A DNA stretch of 64,000 bases from Aegilops tauschii subsp. strangulata (taxonomy: Eukaryota; Streptophyta; Magnoliopsida; Poales; Poaceae), in contig NC_053040.3 in the NCBI RefSeq assembly GCF_002575655.3, forward strand, positions 358,854,267 to 358,918,266, read 5' to 3'. This document shows positions 33,904 to 44,765 of the stretch, in pieces. A program made the position numbers and the translations under genes. Every line of letters starts with the position of its first letter. The first letter of the stretch is position 1. The notes beneath the pieces are model-generated. The model was not told the DNA's origin, did no database searches, and worked only from the letters and a program-made list of their open reading frames with translations.

Positions 33904-34425
33904 TGAAAGTGCAACTATCCCTGGGTGGTTTTGGTAATTACTAACAACATATAGCTCATTGAACTAATGCTACTTCAATATGATTATTTCAGGAAGTTCA
34001 ATGATTGGCATGTCATAGATTAGAAATGTGGACCCCTCAAAATGCTAAGGACACATATTGGCTCAAGCTCAAGACTCTACATTTTCATTTTAGTGATCCA
34101 AGATCACATTGAGTCCATAGGAAAAGCCAATACTATTAAAAGGGGATGAGGTGTTGCTTAATGGCTTGCTTGCTCAAAATGCTTAGTGATATGCTCCAAT
34201 AAGCCTCAATCACTTTCTCATATCCACATATGTCCCAAACCAAAAGTCAAACTCGGCCCCACCGATTTTTTCTATCCGGCGCCACCGAGTTCATTTGACA
34301 TAGCCACTGCCAGAAACCCTAGTCACTTCGGTCTCACCGATAGGGATTTCGGTCTCCCTGAGATGGGATTGCAAAATCTCTGTTTCCCTTCGTAAAATTT
34401 TGTTCCAACCGAGATGAGTGATCGT
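33904..34425 (+). repeat. E3 5' LTR, left part
   Basis: Matches 51274-51797 of the 3' LTR and contains several TCGGT/ACCGA-type motifs from about 34325. The final five bases (atcgt) are the left TSD of the Fatima-like insertion; the LTR resumes at 43539. Confidence 0.9.
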
Positions 34426-34894
34426 TGTCGGTGTCAAAACCGGCGGATCTCGGGTAGGGGGTCCCGAACTGTGCGTCTAAGGCGGATGGTAACAGGAGGC
34501 GGGGGACACAATGTTTACCCAGGTTCGGGCCCTCTCGATGGAGGTAATACCCTACTTCCTGCTTGATTGATCTTGATGATATGAGTATTACAAGAGTTGA
34601 TCTACCACGAGATCGTAGAGGCTAAACCCTAGAAGCTAGCCTATGGTATGATTGTTGTTGTCCTACGGACTAAACCCTCCGGTTTATATAGACACCGGAG
34701 GGGGCTAGGGTTACACAGAGTCGGTTACAAGGGAGGAGATCAAATATCCGTATTGCCAAGCTTGCCTTCCACGCCATGGAGAGTCCCATCCGGACACGGG
34801 ACGAAGTCTTCAATCTTGTATCTTCATAGTTCAACAGTCCGGCCAAAGGATATAGTCCGGCTGTCCGAGGACCCCCTAATCCAGGACTCCCTCA
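34426..34894 (-). repeat. 3' LTR of Fatima-like element
   Basis: In plus orientation it reads TGTCGGTGTCAAAACCGG to GGACTCCCTCA. A TATATAAA core on the minus strand lies at 34683-34690. Confidence 0.93.
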
Positions 34895-35447
34895 GTAGCC
34901 CCTGAACCAGGCTTCAATGACGATGAGTCCGACGCGCAGATTATCTTCGGCATTGCAAGGCGGGTTCCTCCTCCGAATACTCCATAGAAGATTTTGAACA
35001 CAAGGATAGTGTCCGGCTTTGCAAAACAAATTCCACATACCACCGTAGAGAGAATAACATTTCCACAAATCTAATCTGCTGACGCATTTTGCAGCATGAC
35101 ATCACACCACGGCCCGGTCATTATTCGAACCGTTTTTCACAACCAGCCACTGCACATATCGCGAGGTGGTTTCCTTGGCACGTCTTGTCAAAGCAGAGAT
35201 CGTGTCCCCTTATCGCGGGATTCTCATCAATACGGGTGTGGGTAACACAACCGCGCCATCAATTATGGCGCTTGGGGAATAAGCGATTTTACTAGGTAAG
35301 TGGGGAGGCGCATCGCCTCTTCCGCCCTTATAAAGGGACAAGGATTCACCCTTTTTACCCACGCCTTCTTCCTCCTTGCTCATCCATTCTTGCGCACTCG
35401 AGCTCCAGCGCCCAAGTTCGCGTTTTTCTCCTCAAACCACTCCTAGC
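34895..35447 (+). promoter_or_regulatory. Promoter and leader of antisense gene in Fatima-like element
   Basis: TATAAA at 35329-35334 (CCCTTATAAAGGGAC) lies 114 bp upstream of the plus-strand ATG at 35448, separated by a C/T-rich leader. Its inner edge carries the minus-strand polypurine tract (34895-34906). Plus-strand promoter activity is inferred from motif and position. Confidence 0.5.
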
Positions 35448-38400
35448 ATGTCCGAAGCGGGAGGCAAGTGGATGGTCTCCTCCATTACGTAGGAGAACAT
35501 CACAAAGCTACGGGGAGCCGGATATCTGGCCGCGGATATCGCACACTGGCTGCCAGATGCGGGGCAGATCATCCCTATGCCAGAGCCCCATGAGAGGGTG
35601 GTTTTCCTTACCCACTTCGTCCGCGGATTGGGATTTCCCCTCCACCCGTTTGTCCGCGGGCTCATGTTCTACTACGGGCTGGATTTTCACAATCTGGCCC
35701 CCAATTTCATCCTCAAAATCTCGGCGTTTATCGTTGTGTGCGAGGCCTTCCTCCGCATCAGGCCCCACTTCGGCCTGTGGTTGAAGACCTTCAATGTTAA
35801 ACCGAAGGTGGTGGTCGGCCAGCAAGCGGAGTGCGGAGGCGCCATGGTGGGCAAAATGCCTAACGTCACCTGGCTCGAAGGCTCCTATGTGGAGACCATA
35901 AAGGGGTGGCAATCGGGGTGGTTCTACATCACCGAGCCGCGCGACACCAACTGGGTGGCGGCCCCCGAATTCCGATCCGGAATCCCCATGCGGCTCACCT
36001 CCTGGAAAGAGAAGGGCCTGTCCTGGGGTTCATCGGTGGAGCTGACCGGACTCCAGAAATGCATCAGAAACATGGTGAGCAAGAAAATCAAGCTCGTCAA
36101 CGTGGTCCAGGTCATGCTCTTCCGCCGGATCCTCCCGTGTCAATGACGGGCATTCAATTTGTGGGAGTTCGACCCGGCCGAGCACCAGATGCTCCGAGAG
36201 CTCTTCGACACGACACACAAGGACGTCTGGAAGGTGTTGTTCAAGGGCGCCGAGGTACCTCCTCCCCTTACTGAGGACCGCGGACTCAGCGCAAAGCGCC
36301 CTGCCAATCCGGTAAGTTTTTCATATCTCATAGGATGTTTATTTTCCCCAGTTTAATCATGTGCGGGGTCTAAGCCTCCATGCCATTTAACAGGACTGGG
36401 TAGAGATAGCGGAGCAGATCGACTGCCCAGCCCCCCTGCCTGAAGATCCCGCAGATGCTTTCCTAACGGAGATGCTGGTTCCGGCGCCTTACGAGGTGCC
36501 GGCGAAGAAGGCCAAGAAGAAGGCCACGAGGACCTGAAAGGGTCTCCGGCGCAAGGTTATATCAGACTCATCATCCGAAAACTCTGAGGCGCACTCCTCC
36601 CACGAAAATGAGGAGGAGGAAGAGGAAAGTCCCCCCCCCCCAGTCAGGGGAGACAAGAAAAGGAAGACCGCCCCAACCGGGGAGGTCGAAGGGTCCAAGA
36701 AGGGAAGGACCCTCCTCCCGGACTGCTCCACGACGGCCGCCTACAGCCACGACGAGTGGTTGCCCAGGGACAAGCCCCTGGCGAAGTCGTAAGTATCCGG
36801 ATACCATAGTAATTCATGGTATGTTTTATTGTACTGCTTCTCATCACGCTGAACATGATTATGCAGTCCGTCCCGAGCCCATATCGACGTATCTTCGTCG
36901 GATGGTTCTTTGGACCCGTCGGATATGAATAGCGATTCACTTCCGACCGCCTCGACCCCTCGCCCTACGGACAACGTCGAGGTGTTGTCTCAAAGGGCAC
37001 CGAGCCGAGGGGAGGTAGTCCTAGAGGCGCCTCAAGGCGACGTTCCGGACCCTGGGCGCAAGGGGAGCAAGACTCCCATGGGCTCCAAATTCGGCCCCCA
37101 GCCGAACACTGCGCCGGAACTTCTAGTGGTTCTGGACTCTGTCAGGCGACCCCCCGTTAAGAGGGGCAAGCCGCCTGTGCCAGTGGCCTCTGTCCATCCA
37201 GAGGCACCGGACAACTTGCTGGAAGCGCTTCGGGGCGCTTCCATCGACGAAGAGCACCGCACTATCATGAGTGCGGTGGTCAAGAAGGTTCAGTCCACCA
37301 AGAGCGGACTGACTGAAGCCTGTGCCAGCCTCCTAACAGGCTTTGAGGTAAGTATCCAGATTATAAGAGAATGTTACCGCATAGACACTAGCCCCTGATG
37401 CTCTGTTTGGCGTTTGCGAAGAAAGGCCGAATAGAGGATCACATAATAACCGCAGGAGTCTAATCGAAATATGTCTATGTGCATATGCACGCTTCACTGC
37501 TAGCCGCTGCCGCACGTACTGCGGAGGTCACCGCACTGAAGTGGGACCTTGAGCGGTCCAAGGAAGAGCTCAGCCTTGCCAAAAGGCAGCTCGAAGAGAA
37601 CAAAGGTAAGTTATACCCCGTCTGTATGTTGATAAGAAAAAACAAGGGTGGTTGCTTAGATCATGGGATCGTCATGAATTTTGCCAGGGGCCACGACCGA
37701 AGTGGCGGCCCTGAAGAAGGCGCTGTCCGAGGACGAGGACAAGGCGGAGAAGGAGCGCATTGAGCGGGAAAAACAAGAGGCCCGGGTGGGCGAGGTGCAG
37801 CAAGAGCTCCAGGCTCTCGTCAAAAAACACGAGTCCTTGGAGCTTGACTCTAAGATGCGAGAGTCTGAGCTTGCAAAGGCCCTCAAAAGCGCACAACATG
37901 CCAAGGCCAAAGCCCAAAAGGCCCTCCAGGAAATTGAGGCGGTTAAGAAGATAGCAACGGGTAAGGCATTCAGTATGCAAAGCAAGCATGTGAAAGAAAA
38001 TTTCCTTTTACTTACCCGAGTTCGGAGCTCTCCAGGAGCGTTCGCAGATCTACCCCGCAGTGGGTCAGATGCCGCGGAGTTCTACCGAGCCGAGGAGGGG
38101 AGCTCGACGGAGAAGTTGTTCTGGTCTCAGTATACTGGGACCGAACACCCTATGCCCTTGAGCGACCAGCTGAAGCAACTGGTCGAGCTCCATAAGGCGG
38201 CCGAACAGGCCATGAAGGGTCTTATAGTCTGGATGTGGCCTGGCGATCCCCTGCCTGATAGCTACATCAGCCTGGTGAGGCAGCTTGTGAATGCCTGCCC
38301 ACGGCTTGACGTCATAAAGCGGTCTGTCTTCATCGAGGGCGCGCGCAGGGCTTTTGCCCGAGCAAAGGTCCACTGGGCGAAGCTGGACGCCGAGAAGCTG

Positions 38401-38520
38401 GTGAAGGAGGGGCCGCCGGAAGGCGAGGAGCATCGCCACCCCAAAATGTATTATAACAGTGTCCTGAAGGGTTCTCGCCTTGTGGCGGAGGAATGTACTA
38501 AGGATGTAATATTCGAATGA
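35448..38520 (+). pseudogene. Antisense multi-exon gene of the Fatima-like element (gypsy-type transposon domain plus coiled coil)
   Basis: It runs opposite to gag-protease. Exon 1 is 35448-36311, followed by introns 36312-36393 (GTAAGT...CAG), 36789-36866, 37348 to about 37455, 37606-37687 and 37961 to about 38020. The last exon ends at TGA 38518-38520. Exon 1 encodes HERVVFLTHFVRGLGFPLHP and WLKTFNVKPK motifs, resembling the plant 'putative gypsy type transposon' domain (Pfam PF04195). Later exons are acidic and then a long Glu/Lys/Ala coiled coil. In-frame stops at 35490-35492, 36144-36146 and near 36535 make it a pseudogene. Function of this family is unknown. Confidence 0.7.
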
Positions 38521-39716
38521 ATGTACTCATGCGATCCTGTAATATGGAACGAGTTCATTTGCGCTATGCAACGCTTTTGAATTTAAAATATTACCTTCTG
38601 TGCGGCCGTTTATAAAATCTGAGAGTTGGCCAGTCGTCGGCTTCTGCCCCCATGTAACTAGTACTGAGGTGTTCGGGATAAACCTGAGCACTCTTTATCC
38701 CAATTTTGGGTCCTTTGAGGGAGGTGTTCAACACAACGAACCAGGCAATCGGACTATAAGGCTTTATCACTCTCACTTAGCCATAGAAGTCTACAATTTT
38801 AAATTTTGGCGAAGCCCCTAGTATTCGGAAGGCCGAATTTGGGGCGCTATATATGCCTAAGTCGGGCAAGGTCGACTCCTCGCCTAAAGCGGAAAAAGTC
38901 TATAAGGACTTGAGACCTCTCGAACAGCGACCAGCTCTCGCCTTATCATGACAGTCAGTTTTCGGCTTTCTCTACTGAGGTGCTCGTCCGGAAGAACCGG
39001 GACACAATCGTAGTAGTTCTCCCAGCGCTACCTTAGCCGATATTGCGGAACGTAAGGTACCAAAACATGGGAGCCGGGCAAACCCAACTATTGACCCAAG
39101 ACATGATTCGGAGCTGATGCATATAATGCTATAAGTTCGGGGTGCCGCACTGTCGAAAGTGTTCAGACTTCTCACGCCGTATTATGGGGTATACCGAAGC
39201 CCCTGGCGTACTGGTCGTACCAGAATGTACGAGTGTAAGTTGTCGTAAATAAACAGACAAGAAAAAAGAAGGGTAATGCAATAATAGACTAATGCTATGC
39301 ATTGTTATTTAAATAATACGTCGAAGCGTACTGATACAAGTAGTGCAATAAGCAAAAAATAAGACTATTTGACATGTCCTATCCAAGGGCAAGCTGCGTA
39401 TGGGTATTAAAAATGGGTACTTCGATTGTTATCAGAGACCACCTGGGGATTCCCTTGTACGTCTTAGCTTCTTGCCTCCTTGGTTGTTCCTTCCCGTAAT
39501 GTGTCTAGCAATCAGACTGCCGGGAAGGGCTTCCAGAGAGTAAGGTCCTGAAAGAGAGAAAATGATAAAGGAATACAGCCCCTAGGGCGGTTGAGCCGCA
39601 TTGTGGAACGTGCCCTGGTCGTGCCCCCGCCTATGCCCATGTATTTTCAGTGCGTAATTATGTACGCGCGGCACAGGTTTCATCGCTTGACTGGGACTAG
39701 GACGGGGGCCGACTTG
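38521..39716. other. Fatima-like element interior between antisense gene and gag-protease
   Basis: About 1.2 kb lies between the 3' end of the antisense gene and the 3' end of the gag-protease ORF, where autonomous gypsy elements carry RT, RNase H and integrase. No such motif is visible in any frame. Confidence 0.6.
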
Positions 39717-42700
39717 CTAGGCGAGCTCTGAACGTGCCAGGCGATCCTGTTGCAGGTTACTCCGGACTCGCTTGACGGTATCCGGGGGCTTTATCGCCGA
39801 ATTGGCGGTGTGCCTTAAAAGGCTGCTTTGTGCCTCAGCTGCGAGGGCCACAGTGTGTTCCTCCGTGCAGAGTGAGCGTTCTGTGTTTCCATTGACTGTT
39901 ATAACCCCACGAGGTCCCGGCATTTTGAGCTTGAGGTATGCATAATGCGGTACCACATTGAATCTGGCAAATGCGGTTCGCCCGAGCAGTGCGTGATAGC
40001 CACTGCGGAACGGGATGATATCGAAGATTAACTCCTCGCTTCGGAAGTTGTCCGGAGATCCGAAGACCACTTCCAGTGTGATTGAGCCAGTGCAATGGGC
40101 CTCTACACCTAGGATGACACCTTTAAAGGTGGTTTTAGTGGGTTTGATCCTCGAGGGGTCTATACCCATTTTGCGCACTGTATCCTGATAGAGTAGGTTC
40201 AGGCTACTGCCGCCGTCCATAAGGACTCGGGTGAGGTGAAATCCGTCGATGATGGGGTCAAGGACCAATGCGGTAGATCCGCCATGACAGATACTAGTGG
40301 GGTAGTCCCTGCGATCGAAGGTGATCGGACAGGAGGACCATGGGTTGAACTTTGGGGCGACTGGCTCCATCGCATAGACGTCCCTTAGTGCACGCTTCCG
40401 TTCCCTCTTGGGAATGTGGGTTGCGTATATCATGTTCACCGTTTTCACTTGTGGAGGGAACCTCTTCTGTCCTCCTGTGTTCGGCTGCCGAGGCTCCTCC
40501 TCGTCGTCGCTATGAAGCCCCTTGTCCCTGTTTTCGGCATTCAACTTGCCGGCCTGCTTGAACACCCAACATTCTCTGTTGGTGTGATTGACTGGCTTAT
40601 CGGGGGTGCCGTGAATTTTACACGAGCGATCGAGTATGCGGTCCAAACTGGACGGGCCCGGATTGCTTCTTTTGAACGGCTTCTTTCGCTGACCGGATTT
40701 AGAGCCGCTGAATCCGGCATTGACTGCCGTGTCTTCGGTGTTGTCGCCGTTGTTGTGGCGCTTGTGTCTATTACGACGTGGTCTGCCGTTAGTATCTGAA
40801 GTGCCATGACTTCTTGATGTGTTGTTGCTGCGAGCCAGCCAGCTGTCTTCGGCCGCGCAAAAGCGGGTCAGCATCGTGAGGGCTGCCATAGACTTCGGCT
40901 TCTCCTGGCCGAGGTGCCGGGCGAGCCACTCGTCACGGATGTTATGCTTAAATGCCGCTAAGGCCTCTGCATCCGGACAGTCGACAATTTGGTTTTTCTT
41001 AGTTAGGAACCGTGTCCAGAATTGCCTGGCCGATTCCCCTGGCTGCTGAGTTATATGGCTCAAGTCATCAGCATCCGGTGGTCGCACATAAGTGCCCTGG
41101 AAGTTGTCAAGGAATGCATCTTCCAAATCCTCCCAACTGCCAATTGAGTCTGCTGGCAAGCTATTCAACCAATACCGAGCTGGTCCTTTGAGTTTTAGTG
41201 GGAGGTACTTGATGGCATATAGATCATCACCGCAAACCATGTGGATGTGGAGGAGGAAGTCCTCGATCCATACCACAGAATCTGTTGTACCATCATATGA
41301 TTCAATATTTACGGGTTTAAAACCCTCTGGGAATTCGTGATCCATTACTTCATCAGTGAAGCATAGGGGGTGTGCGGCGCCTCTGTGCCGGGCTATATCA
41401 CGACGCAGTTCATATAAGTCTTGTCTGCTGTATTCGGCCCAACCGGATTTTCTTTTAGTGTATCCGGCGTGACGGTCATCGTCCCGCGTTGGTGCGCGCC
41501 CCATGATCCATAGATTGATCTTGCATGTTTTGCCTTGTTTTCCAATACGTCTCGCAGGTCCCGCGTGTTGCCCCGGGCCTTGGTATTTTTGTTTGAGTGG
41601 CGGCGGGGTGCGGGCTGGACTTCAGGCTGAAATGCCTCTCTGTCTCGGCCATGAGGTGGCCGATCAGGCGCATCATACGCTGGTGATGTAGGTTTCAATG
41701 CTTCCTCCTCGAGTTGAGGTAGCAACCTGCGCTTTGGATAACTCTTGGTTGGGCGCTCGAGTTCGTATTCCTCGGCTGCCAGGACTTCGGTCCATCTATC
41801 CGCTAGCAGATCTTGATCAGCTCGAAGCTGTTGTTGCTTTTTCTTCAGGCTGTTTGCTGTGGCTATAAGCCGGTGCTTGAAGCGCTCCTACTTGACGGGA
41901 TCCTCAGGCACGACAAATTCTTCGTCGCCGAGGCTCACTTCGTCTTCGGAGAGAGGCATGTAATTGTCATCCTCTGATTCTCCGTTTGCTGCTTGTTCCG
42001 GAGGGCTAGCTTGTTCATCCTCCCGCTCGAGGTCTGGCTGGAGGGGATTATCGTCGTCTTCGGCACTATCCGGAGCATGATTGTCTCTTGTGCCGGTATC
42101 GCTGCTTTTGCTATGGCGAGACTTAGAGCGGCGCCACTGACGTCGGTGCTTGGGTTGCTTCTTGGAGGGATTATCCTCCGTTGTCTTACCGCCATCCCCT
42201 TCTTTGGGGGTGTCCAGCATGTATATGTCATACGATGAGGTGGCAGTCCAGCGCCCTGTGGGCGGTGGTTCTTGTTCGTCTCCTGCATCGTCGTCCATAC
42301 CATCGATGTCTTCGGAGCCAAAGTCGAGCATGTCGATTAAATCGTCGACAGTGGCTACTAAGTGGGTGGTGGGTGGGGCGCGAATTTCTTCGTCGTCCGC
42401 ATCCCATTCTAGCCAGACATAGTTCGGCCAAGGGTCTCCCGACAGGGAGAGAGACTTTAGCGAATTTAGTATGTCGCCAAAAGGCGAGTGCTGAAAGATA
42501 TCCGCGGAGGTAAACTCCATGATCGGTGCCCAATCGGATTTGATGGGCACGGACACAAGCGGCTCGGAGTCCGTGGCCAGGGACGAATCCAACGGTTCGG
42601 CAACACGGGTCTCGTAGGAGGTGAAGTCAGTATTCCGCACTATCGCCACTGAGAGTGCGGCCTCTGTGGCGGGGTTCATCCATCCGTCCACAAATGGCGC

Positions 42701-43024
42701 GATTTGTTCCGGATTGAAGGCCGGAGTAGTTGCAGGTGTGATCTCCCGAACACAGTCTGACGGCAGAGCTAAATCATGCTCGTCGTGATCGTGCAGCGCA
42801 CCTGACATGTGCTCGAATCCGTCGAAGATCAAGTCTCCGCGGATGTCGGCAGTATAGTTCAAGTTTCCAAACCTGACCTGATGGCCAGGGGCGTAGCTAT
42901 CGATCTGCTCCAGATGGCCAAGCGAGTTAGCCCGCAGTACGAAGCTGCCGAATACGAAGATATATCCAGGGAGGAAAACCTCACCCGGGATCGCATCGTT
43001 GCCGATGATCGAAGGAGCCATCAA
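39717..43024 (-). pseudogene. Fatima-like gag-protease polyprotein (one stop, one frameshift)
   Basis: It starts at ATG 43024 (minus). The first 378 codons, acidic at the end (DDEEIRAPP, DSAEDDDNP), stop at TAG 41885-41887, in place of the Gln expected before ERFKHR. A one-base frameshift near 41490-41500 leads into the 595-codon frame ending at 39717. That part has a Retrotrans_gag domain (ARYWLNSLPADSIGSW, about residues 107-122), a CCHC-less His/Cys region, and a retropepsin-like motif LMDGGSSLNLLYQ with an intact Asp-Gly-Gly. The last ORF ends cleanly, so RT was not simply fused to it. Confidence 0.85.
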
Positions 43025-43068
43025 GCCTTACGGTGACGACACAGTGGAACTCTCAATGAAAGCACCAA

Positions 43069-43538
43069 TGTCGGTGTCAAAACCGGCGGATCTCGGGTAG
43101 GGGGTCCCGAATTGTGCGTCTAAGGCGGATGGTAACAGAAAGCGGGGGACACAATGTTTACCCAGGTTCGGGCCCTCTCGATGGAGGTAATACCCTACTT
43201 CCTGCTTGATTGATCTTGACGATATGAATATTACAAGAGTTGATCTACCACGAGATCGTAGAGGCTAAACCCTAGAAGCTAGCCTATGGTATGATTGTTG
43301 TTGTCCTACGGACTAAACCCTCCGGTTTATATAGACACCGGAGGGGGCTAGGGTTACACAGAGTCGGTTACAAGGGAGGAGATCAAAATATCCGTATTCC
43401 CAAGCTTGCCTTCCACGCCAAGGAGAGTCCCATCCGGACACGGGACGAAGTCTTCAATCTTGTATCTTCATAGTCCAACAGTCCGGCCAAAGGATATAGT
43501 CCGGCTGTCCGAGGACCCCCTAATCCAGGAATCCCTTA
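43069..43538 (-). repeat. 5' LTR of Fatima-like element
   Basis: Near-identical to 34426-34894; the plus-orientation end reads CCCTTA rather than CCCTCA, so the terminal CA is mutated. The TATA core (minus) is at 43326-43333. Confidence 0.93.
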
Positions 43539-44680
43539 ATCGTACCCACCGAGTTCGCAATGCAAACTCTCTGTTTCCCCTTCGTAATGTTTCGGTCTCA
43601 CCGAGATGAGCGAATCGGTCCCACCGAGTTTGCCTGACCAACTCTCTAGCTAGCTTATTACCAAAATCGGCCCCACCGAGTTTGTGTAATCGGTCTCACC
43701 GAGATTATGTTATGCCCTAACCCTAATGAAATCGGTCCCACTGAGTTGACATGTCGGTTCCACCAAAAAAACCAACGTTCACATTTTGAACTAAATCGGT
43801 CTGACCGAGTTTCATGATTCGGTCCCACCGAGTTTGGTGAATTGTGTGTAACGGTTAGATTTCGTGTGGAGGCTATATATACCCCTCCACCCACTCTTCA
43901 TTTGCGGAGAAAGCAACCGGAACATGCCTACACTTCCAGCATACATTTTCTGAGAGAGAAACACCTACTCATGTGTTGAGATCAAGATATTCCATTCCAA
44001 CCACATAAATCTTGATCTCTAGCCTTCTCCAAGTTGCTTTCCACTAAAATCTTCTTTCCACCAAATCCAAATACGTGAGAGAGAGTTGAGCATTGGGAAG
44101 ACTATCATTTGAAGCACAAGAGCAAGGAGTTCATCATCAACACACCATCTATTACCTTTTGGAGAGTGGTGTCTCCTAGATTGGTTAGGTGTCACTTGGG
44201 AGTCTCCGTCAAGATTGTGGAGTTGAACCAAGGAGTTTGTACGAGCAAGGAGATCGCCTACTTCGTGAAGATCTACCCTAGTGAGGCAAGTCCTTTGTGG
44301 GCGATGGCCATGGTGGGATAGACAAGGTTGTTTCTTCGTGGACCCTTCGTAGGTAGAGCCCTCCATGGACTCGCGCAACCGTTACCCTTCGTGGGTTGAA
44401 GTCTCCATCAACGTGGATGCACGATAGCACCACCTATCGGAACCACGCCAAAAATCTCCGTGTCTACATTGCGTTTGCTCCCTCCAAACTCCTCCCTTTA
44501 CCTTCATATGCAAAAGTTTTACATTCCGCTGCTATACTCTTAGACTTGCATGTGTAGGTTGATCGCTTGACTTGTGCTAAGTTGCTAAAATCTTCCAAAA
44601 CTTCAAATTGGGAAAAGGCTAGATTTTTAATTGGTCAAGTAGTCTAATCACCCCCCTCTAGACATACTTTCGATCCTACA
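43539..44680 (+). repeat. E3 5' LTR, right part
   Basis: Resumes after the Fatima-like TSD (43539-43543) and matches 51798-52933. It holds the TCGGTnnnACCGA palindromes (about 43550-43830), TATATATA at 43874-43881 and the CCCCCCTCTAGACATAC motif before the LTR end. Confidence 0.92.
43874..43881 (+). promoter_or_regulatory. TATA box of E3 5' LTR
   Basis: GGCTATATATACCCCTCC lies directly downstream of the palindrome array; the equivalent in the 3' LTR is 52127-52134. Confidence 0.65.
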
Positions 44681-44682
44681 AG

Positions 44683-44699
44683 TGGGATCAGAGCTTTGG
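44683..44699 (+). promoter_or_regulatory. Primer-binding site of E3
   Basis: TGGGATCAGAGCTTTGG lies two bases after the LTR. It differs by one base from the tRNA-Met-complementary TGGTATCAGAGC core. Confidence 0.8.
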
Positions 44700-44765
44700 T
44701 CTCCATTTGCCTTGATTTCCATAGCTTTTAGTGATCATAGCCTTGGTTTCACAACCTAGGAGAGT

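Larger units (their letters stand above)
34426..43538 (-). mobile_element. Fatima-like gypsy element with antisense gene, no RT or integrase
   Basis: The LTRs are 34426-34894 (469 bp) and 43069-43538 (470 bp), with TSD atcgt at 34421-34425 and 43539-43543. A hand comparison gives about ten substitutions and one indel, roughly 2% divergence. The polypurine tract (minus TTCAGGGGCTAC) beside the left LTR fixes the orientation as minus. Gag-protease occupies 43024-39717 on the minus strand, and a separate multi-exon gene lies on the plus strand at 35448-38520. RT, RNase H and integrase are absent. The name Fatima comes from the LTR sequence recalled from memory. Confidence 0.88.

Noticed and set aside
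41503..42513. Plus-strand ORFs over the Fatima-like gag-protease
   Set aside because: They are mirror frames of the conserved minus-strand polyprotein and carry no domain.
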